64,000 nucleotides of DNA from the NCBI RefSeq assembly GCF_963678635.1, contig NC_087063.1:41182759-41246758 (forward strand), written 5' to 3'. The position numbers were made by a program, and so were the translations under genes. Below the pieces are notes generated by a model. The model did no database searches. It was given only the letters and a program-made list of their open reading frames with translations, and was not told where the DNA came from. The DNA comes from Symsagittifera roscoffensis. Its lineage: Eukaryota > Xenacoelomorpha > Acoela > Convolutidae. How positions within the stretch are numbered: position 1 is the stretch's first letter; each line of letters opens with the position of its first letter. This document shows positions 22,101 to 31,100 of the stretch, piece by piece.

Positions 22101-25100
22101 TTCGTGGCTACATTCGAGCTTCGTCTTAGCTCACCTTATTTTCTGCTTTGAGCCTCTCGGTTCTTGGCTGCTTCCTGTCGAGCTTTACCTGAGCTCATTT
22201 CCTCTGCTGCTTCGAGCCTCACTGGGTTCGTGGCTACATTCCAGCTTCGTCTTAGCTCACCTTATTTTCTGCTTTGAGCCTCTCGGTTCTTGGCTGCTTC
22301 CTGTCGAGCTTTACCTGAGCTCATTTCCTCTGCTGATTCGAGCCTCACTGGGTTCGTGGCTACATTCGAGCTTCGTCTTAGCTCACCTTATTTTCTGCTT
22401 TGAGCCTCTCGGTTCTTGGCTGCTTCCTGTCGAGCTTTACCTGAGCTCATTCCTCTGCTGCTTCGAGCCTCACTGGGTTCGTGGCTACATTCGAGCTTCG
22501 TCTTAGCTCACCTTATTTTCTGCTTTGAGCCTCTCGGTTCTTGGCTGCTTCCTGTCGAGCTTTACCTGAGCTCATTTCCTCTGCTGCTTCGAGCCTCACT
22601 GGGTTCGTGGCTACATTCGAGCTTCGTTTAGCTCACCTTATTTTCTGCTTTGAGCCTCTCGGTTCTTGGCTGCTTCCTGTCGAGCTTTACCTGAGCTCAT
22701 TTTCTCTGCTGCTTCGAGCCTCACTGGGTTCGTGGCTACATTCGAGCTTCGTCTTAGCTCACCTTATTTTCTGCTTTGAGCCTCTCGGTTCTTGGCTGCT
22801 TCCTGTCGAGCTTTACCTGAGCTCATTCCTCTGCTGCTTCGAGCCTCACTGGGTTCGTGGCTACATTCGAGCTTCGTCTTAGCTCACCTTATTTTCTGCT
22901 TTGAGCCTCTCGGTTCTTGGCTGCTTCCTGTCGAGCTTTACCTGAGCTCATTTCCTCTGCTGCTTCGAGCCTCACTGGGTTCGTGGCTACATTCGAGCTT
23001 CGTTTAGCTCATCAACTGCTTCGAACAACTCTAGTTCGTCTCATTTGCTACGCTACAGCGATAAAGGCAAGTTGTCCTCTGGGAGGTCAACTGGTATAAG
23101 TGCAAATTTTATTGCACAGGGATAAATCTACGGTATTAGGACAGGTAGGTAAACAGGTACATCAACTTTAGTTGTCCTCTGGGAGGTCAGCAATCACAAT
23201 TCGGTCGTCTGCTAAATAGCGACAGGTAGGTAGGTAAATACGTCATCCTCAGTTGTCCTCTGGGAGGTCAACACTCATTGGTGCTAATCTTTGCACCCGG
23301 TTTTTTTGCCGTTTAAACTGGTAATTGGTAGGTAGGTAGGGTCGGTAGGCTGGTAGGACCAGGTAGGTTCTTGGACTAGCTTTAAAATCGCAGTTAATTG
23401 TTAATACCGAGGACACTTTGAACGACCGCTCAATTTTCCCTCGGAGGTAGGTACAAGTGGTAAGGTAGAGTGGTAATTGGTTAAACTTTATCCATTATTT
23501 CGCTCCTTCTTACGAGCATCGGTGGTATTCGGTATAAGTTGGTAGGTTGGTAAAGGTAAATTCATATACTGGTATAAGTTGGTAGGTATTGGTTTACGTC
23601 TCCTGGTTCAAGGTATGGCCCCATCCGGTAGAAATAAAACGACGCAAAACAATGACAGCGATCCTTCGGAACAAAATGGTACCCAAACGCAAGATACCAA
23701 TCAAAACGTTCAAGAGACTGGCGTTCGAAAACTGGTTTCGCTTCGACGTCATCACGAAATGGAGATCAATACTTTGATCGACATGCTCGAAAACAACATC
23801 TACGAGGAAGAAGATGATCTTGAACTCATCAATGAAACGTTCACTGAATTGTCTCAATTCCAACAAAAACTTGATACCCTGAACGATCAAATGTTACAGG
23901 CTGGTTCTGAACACGATTTTGAAGAACATTCTCACTGGAAAGTACAGTTGAAACAGAAAATCCGAGTATTTTCAATGAAAGTGAAAAAATATTTGAAAAA
24001 ACAAGTATCAAATCCTGCTACTTCTACAATTCCAAATAACAGCGCTCGAGAAAATGCTACTTCAATTTTCCCACAGGAAACCGCAACCTCCATGCCGACT
24101 GCAAACATAATGGATATACCAAACAACAACCTTATAACCATGAGCAACAATACTCAAGGCAATGCAAGAACAGCTGCCTCTGACGACAACCTTTCGGCGC
24201 CATTTCAAGGCGACCAATCATTTTCAAATCCATTTGCTAGTGATGTTCCTAACCACAGCTCACAACAAGCTAGTGCTGCAAACCCTCCTAATAACAACAA
24301 TCGAGCTTTGGCAACTAATTCAAGCGACACTTCTACTACATTCAGTCGATCAGTGCCAAAACTGAAGCCTACAATTTTCAATGGCAATCCCAACTATTGG
24401 TTGCACTGGTATGGTGTATTCGTATCATCGATTCATAATTCTAATATGTCTCCAACTGAAAAGATGATCCATCTTCAATCATTGGTAACTGGCCCAGCTA
24501 AACTAATGATAGCTGGTTATGGTGCAAACGGCGACACATACGAACTAGCACTACAACGTCTTCGTGAAAACTTTGGCAATACCAATAGAATTGTCAACTC
24601 TTTTTTGCAACGTCTTGCAAATTTCAAACCTCCAAATCTGGCTCAACCAGAATCATACATGCAGTTTTCTGCTTTTCTCCTAACTTTAGTGGACACTTTT
24701 GAGCAACTTGGTTTTGTTCACGATATTTGTTCTACAACAAACTTGAACACTGCTCTGGCAAAGCTTCCCGACCCTGTGAGATTAGAATGGAATCGCTTCG
24801 TCATCGACAAAGACTACGATCAACCCTCCTTGAGACATCTAGCACAATGGTTTCAACGGTACGCACAGGCGTGTCGCGACATGCCTCCGACAGGTTTCCG
24901 AAACCAAAACAATAACAATTTTAACAATTCTTCTGGAAACGCTAAACACCCTAGTGGTTCCTGTTTCAATGGTTTTAATACAAATGGTGTAGGAAATCAA
25001 AATCAGCGCTTTAACCATCAGGGAGATCAACAAAACTCTCGTGCTCAGAATAATGTAAACTCGAATGCTTGTCCTAGTGGAGACACCTGTGGACCTCTCT

Positions 25101-28100
25101 ACAAATGCGAGCACTTCAAAGCTTTAGACCCTAAGCAACGAAAAGAGCATGCCCGAAAAATGCACTTATGCTTTAACTGTCTAGGGAATCATAGGTTTAC
25201 TGACTGCAATTCGAAATCGCTCTGTCGAACCGATAATTGTGGTAAAAAACACCACACTCTACTCCACGATCCTTCTGATACTTATGGAAAAAACCCTAGT
25301 AAAGCTGCAGTGAATCGCGCAATAGCTTGTCAGAGATCAGGTCAATCAGCTTTTGTACCAATCGAATTATCAATTGGTGATAAAACACTTTGTACCTACG
25401 CTTTCTTAGATAGTGGTAGCTGCGTAACTCTACTACTGGACTCAGTGGCAACTCAACTAGGCTTGGACGTCAACAAGAAGCACTCACTTCCCATATCTGG
25501 ATATCATGAGACCAAGTCAGTTCAAGTTACATCTGTGGATGTACAAATTAGACCATACAAAAGCACATCGACTCCAATGACGGTCGATGACGTACTCACG
25601 GTAGATGAAAATAATTTGGCCCCAGTTGATATTTTTCAACTAAACGCAATGTGCAACAATTTTCCACATTTAAAGCATGTTAAATACCCGGACTTAAACG
25701 ACAATAGCATATCGCTAGTCATCGGAAACAACAATCCAGAATATCATGAGATCAAAAATACCGTTTATGGCCCCAAGAATGTTCCCTGGGCTATCGAAAC
25801 CCTTTTGGGATGGACATGCACAGGTCGGAACAAAACGCAATATAATTCCGTTCCATCTGTTCCGGTGAACTTCACACAAGTTCATTCACACAATAACTTA
25901 GATGAAAAATTATACCAGAAAGTTCTCAACTGGATGAAAATAGAAAACACAGGCATCGCTTCTTCAAAACGCTCGCACTCCAAATCAGATAAAAGAGCAA
26001 TCGATATTCTCGAAAACTCTTGTACTTTAGTAGATGTTCACTATCAAATTGACCTTCTTTGGAAAGAGGATACTGATCTTCCAAATAACCGTTGGCTAGC
26101 TGAAAAGCAACTCAACAGCCTCGAATTTCGCCTTAAAAGTAAACCTGATTTAAGGGAGAAATACCGCGCAACAGTCATCACTGACTTAGAAAAAGGCTTT
26201 GTCACCAAAATAGATGCAAAACATGACACTGCAATCAAATCTTGGTATTTGCCGCATCATCCAGTGACAAATGTCAACAAACCAGACAAAGTTAGACGAG
26301 TCTCAAATGCTTCCAGCATTTTTCAGGGTAAATCCCTCAACTCGAGTTTGCTCAAAGGGCCCGATCTTTTGTGCAACTTAACAGGTCTCATAATTCGCTT
26401 TCGACAAAATAAAATAGCAATATCTGCTGACATAGATGCTATGTTTATGCAAGTGCTAGTCAGCCCAAAGGATAGACCTTTTCTAAGATACCTTTGGAAA
26501 GAAAATGGTAAATTAGAAACTCACGAATATACACGACACATTTTCGGTGCCACAGACTCACCATGCGTGGCTTGCTACGCAGTACGACGATGTGCATCAG
26601 ACAGTAAAAACGACTTTCCTCTGGCTTCTGAAATCATTCAACGGAATATCTACATGGATGATTTGTATGTCACTTCGTCAACGGTAGAAGAAGCCCTCCA
26701 ACAAATGACACAACTACGAGGATCTTTATCTCGAGGTGGGTTCAACTTGAATAAGTGGAACTCAAACAGTAAACCATTCCTGGATTCAATTGATCCAAAT
26801 ATTTTAGTCAGCCCTATTGATCCAACGCCTAAACATCAACGAGTTCTCGGTGTTCACTGGAATACCAACACTGTCTGCTACTTCATCGATAACAAAAAGT
26901 TTGTAAAAATTCTACGTATTGGCATTGCTACGCAACGGAAACTCCTGAAGTATACCGCTTCTTTATTTGACCCACTCGGAATAGTGGCTCCATTGACAAT
27001 TCGGATTCGAAAAGTTCTCCAATCTGTTTGGTCACAAGGTGTTAAGTGGGATACTCCATTAGACACGGATAAACTTCCCGATTTCAAACTTTGGGTAGAC
27101 GAAATGGAAAATTTCGAAACTGTTTCATTCCAAAGGAACTTCTTTGATAAAGAAAACCCTGCTTCAATCCAGCTTCACACGTTTTGTGATGCATCAGAAT
27201 TCGCTCTCGCTGCTGTTTGCTACCTAAAAATAGTCTACAGCGACGGCTCCACATCTTTGAAGTTTATAATAGGAAAGACAAGAGTCGCTCCTATGAAACG
27301 TGTTACAATTCCCAATCTCGAGTTGCAAGCTGCAGTATATGCTGCCCAACTATCGCTCTTTGTTTCAGAGGAAATTGACCTCAAAGTTGAAAAAACTTAT
27401 TTCTGGTCTGACAGTACTACTGTTTTGTATTGGCTGCGAACACCTGAAATACGACACAAAATTTTCGTCGCTAATCGGCTTCAGAAAATTTTAGACGTTT
27501 CTAAACCTGAACAGTGGTTTCACGTTCCAACTCTGCTAAATCCTGCTGACGACGGTACCAGAGGATACATTGCTTTAGAAATGACCTCAAGCTGTCGGTG
27601 GCTACTAGGACCGGAATTTCTGTTGAACGATTCTTCTCAATGGCCTTCACAGGAAAACATTCGGCTTGAGAACATTCCTGTATTCGTTACTTCATTAGAG
27701 GCTAAATTTGAGCCTATATTTGACATCAAACGCTTCAGCAACTGGAAAAGACTAATACGGACAGTTGCATACTGCTTCTTATTCGCAGAAAATCTCAAAC
27801 GGAAGATCAACAAACAGTCGAAGGTCGATCTTCAACTCTTGCATCTAACGAAATCGCACTTTCTCATAATTAAAACTGCCCAAAGGACAGATTTTGTCTC
27901 TGAAATTTCAGACATCAAAAAAGAAAAACCAATTGAAGGCAAAAGTAGACTTCGAACAATAGCACCGTTTGTGGACAACTTCGGTATCCTGCGTTCTCGT
28001 GGACGTCTCACGCGTGCCCCTATCATGCTATCAGCTAGATATCCAATCATTCTCGCTGGTGAAAACCCCAATGTTCGCCTGCTGTTAGCTAACATCCATG

Positions 28101-31100
28101 TTCTACATTCCCACTGCGGAAAGGAACAAGCAATGGCCATAGCACAGGAAAACTACTGGATTCTTCGCTGCCGCGTCATGCTGAAAAGTATCATACACAG
28201 TTGTATACCCTGCAGAAGAATGCAACAACAAGTCGACTACCCTCAGATGTCAGATCTTCCAATTGATCGACTGCCATCAAAAAATCATTTTCCTTTTGCA
28301 ACGACTGGATTGGACTACGTTGGACCTTTTCCCATCATCCTTCAAGGAAAACAATACCAAGCGTATATTTTACTGTTCACATGCTTAGTGATCAGAGCTG
28401 TGCATCTTGAAATCTCATTAGGACTATCGACAGACAGCACTCTTCTTTGTATCAGACGCTTTTTTGCCCGGCGAGGAAAACCATCGAAAATGGTTTCTGA
28501 TTGTGGGACAAGTTTTGTGGGCTCCAATTCTGAGCTGAAGAAATGTCTAGACAACTTGGAAAAGAACAAAGAATTTGTGGAAAGCATCAATCAGCTGGAC
28601 GTATCACTCGAATGGAAATTCAACCCTCCTGCGGCCCCTCATTTTGGTGGTTCTTGGGAACGACTAGTTCAGATATTTAAACTTTCCCTGTACAAAGTCA
28701 TCGGATCAAGAACACTCTCCTATGAAACACTGGCTACTTTCACGACCGAAATTGAATCAACCATGAATTCACGACCTTTAACCAATGTGTCTGACGACAT
28801 CAAAGATGATCTGCCTCTCACTCCCAACCATTTCCTTCTCGGTCGTGGAACTCCAAATTTACCGCCTGGTATCTTCAAGGACAAGGATTTATCTCTGTCA
28901 AAATCATGGAAAGCATCCCAACTACTCGCAGATCACTTCTGGAATCGCTTTCTTCGAGAGTACTTACCAGGTCAGCAGAAACGATCAAAGTGGACTTCTG
29001 CGACTTCCAATTTGCAACCCGACGACATGGTCTGGATGTTGGAGGATTTTACACCTCGTGGACTGTGGCCTCTTGCTAAAGTGGTGGAAACCTTTCCTGG
29101 ACAAGATGGAATAGTCCGCTCAGTGAAGCTGAAAACGCCAACTGGATTCAAAGTTCGACCTGTGGTCAAATTGAGCCGCGTTTTCCCAGTTTCGCAGTAA
29201 CCAAGCTCCAAATAGCTAACCAACCAAATAATCACGCAACTCAGCCTTCAACATATCAACTCGACAAAGATGAACAAATCTACGACTCGTCAATTCAACT
29301 AAGACAATCAGCTCAACGATAGACAAACCAAGATGAAGATGAAAAAGAACAATTTCTGGTTCCCTTATCTACTGGTTCCCTTATCTTTGTATTTTACCGT
29401 ATCCTTACTATTTTATTCAATACTTTATTTGCAAGCTCTGCAAATGTGGGCGGGTGTTAATTGTAAACAATTAAGGTCACCTTTCTTTCAACTTGACTTT
29501 TGACATTACAGCCAAGCTGACTCACTCGTTTCTCTCAACTTTTCAAAAACAGCATGACTTACAAGGAAATGACAAACTTTCAGGTAAAATAATGTTTCAA
29601 TTTATACGAAAACTCGGGATTAATATCAACTTTTCTGAATAACCCCCTTATTAACAGTTCCCCTTTTTCTAACGTTCGCCTTTTAGTATTCCCCGTACCA
29701 TGTAATATAATATCCCTATTTATGATATTATATTTACCTTAGTTTTATCCCTGATTTACTATTGTATTATTTTTCATGTACTTACTCAACTGATGCCCAA
29801 CTGCATGGAACTCCTTTGACTCAACCCTTAAAACTACCCTTACTAACAATTGGTGTACTACTCTCCTCAGGTAATTTACCCAATTATTATATGAGCCTTC
29901 TTTTAAACCATTACTGCAGATTACTTTTGGTCGCACAAATTACCCTCCTAATTTTTGAGGAAATTAACGGAAGGTTTTAACATGGGGTACTTACTATTCT
30001 CAATAGTTTTTGCAATCAGGGGCGGTTTTTTTTGTAAGGGGGGACGCTAGTTCGGCCTGTTTTTTTAAAGGTCATCTAAAAAAAAGACCATCAAAAATTT
30101 CGATTTGCTGAATGATCTCGCACTCAAAATTGTTCCAATTTCAAATGAAGTAAGCTAGTTGATAGCAATTATTAACAATGAGAACCTCAAATTTTTAAAA
30201 TTAATTTTTAAAGTTGCCAGTCCCAATTTTATAAATTTTATAGTTTATCAAAAACAGTTTGACACCAGTTAAAGGCTGTCAGAACATTCGTCGCTTTGCT
30301 CTTTTGTACAAGCAGACTGGTTTCCTTTCTTTTGAAAACTTTGTAGCTCCAAATATTTATCTTCTTTCATTTTTCTATAAGCCTTGCAAATCCATCCGCT
30401 ACATATCGCAAGAAAAATTTTGTTTTGCACGAATCACTTTTTGGAGATTTTTTTTTTGATATAATATTATTGATTGAAATCTTGATTTCCGATTTTAAAA
30501 TCATTTTATCTTTGATCTTATTTGGAAAAATTTGGTGGTTGAATTTTGGTTTTTCTACGGTTAGTCGCGTCAGATGGGGTTTTATTCACAATGGATTGGG
30601 CAATATTGACTAGTCGGTATATGAGGATTGTAATACAAGCCAAATGTTGATGACCAATTGTGCTGTGTTCTTTTTACAGTATTATTGGGCGATAGTTCAA
30701 TGACTGCTCGACATGACGCATATATCAGCAGGGGCGGATTTAGGAGGGGGGGCGGGGGGGCGGACGCCCCTCCCCCCTCACGGATTCGACCCCCTGCCGA
30801 CCCAAAGGGTCCCCCCTTTGATACTTTTTCAGAAATCCATTTTTGGCCGACCGACCCTAAAATTTTTCTAAAGGCGCCTTGGGCGCCAATATATACTAAC
30901 TTTGAGGGGAAGCGCGCGCCAAAAAAACGCAATTTTTTTGTCAAAGTTTTTCAAAAATTGCCCAAAAACGGCTTTTTTGACTGTTTTTTCAAAAATTATC
31001 CTGCGGCGCAGAAAATTGGAAAATTTTTTGAAAATCCGCCCCCCCCCCTCGAGAAAATCCTAGATCCGCCCCTGTATATCAGTGTTGATAAAATTTTCCA

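Larger units (their letters stand above)
21211..23614 (+). other. Long untranslated leader of the BEL element: array of short hairpins
   Basis: About 2.4 kb with no gene. From about 21540 it is a succession of small stem-loops, each with a stem of 5-6 bp and a loop of 4-7 nt, for example GAGTC-ttttgt-GACTC (21547-21562), AAGTGT-tttctg-ACACTT (21816-21833), GAGTTC-ttttt-GGACTC (21872-21888) and TGAGCT-ttatctg-AGCTCA (21926-21944). The 126-bp tandem repeats follow, then three taller hairpins near 23070, 23170 and 23251, and GGTAG-rich sequence up to the start codon. The role is unknown; RNA packaging, translation control or dimerisation are guesses. Confidence 0.8.
20757..29891 (+). mobile_element. 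BEL/Pao LTR retrotransposon, structurally complete
   Basis: Two 437-bp LTRs that appear identical by eye flank a primer site, a 2.4-kb leader and one uninterrupted gag-pol frame. A short direct repeat TGAGC (20752-20756 and 29892-29896) marks the target site; 4-6 bp is usual for BEL. There is no envelope-like frame between the polyprotein stop (29200) and the 3' LTR, so this is a retrotransposon rather than a virus-like member. It lies in the sense opposite to its host gene. Identical LTRs and an open frame mean a recent insertion. Confidence 0.93.

Noticed and set aside
21950..23013. CRISPR-like array
   Set aside because: Units are contiguous 126-bp tandem repeats without unique spacers, inside a retrotransposon leader of an animal genome.
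21955..23099. Long overlapping open frames with a repeated [14 protein letters not shown] peptide
   Set aside because: They are translations of the 126-bp non-coding leader repeat. 125-bp units break the frame, and the region lies upstream of the polyprotein start.
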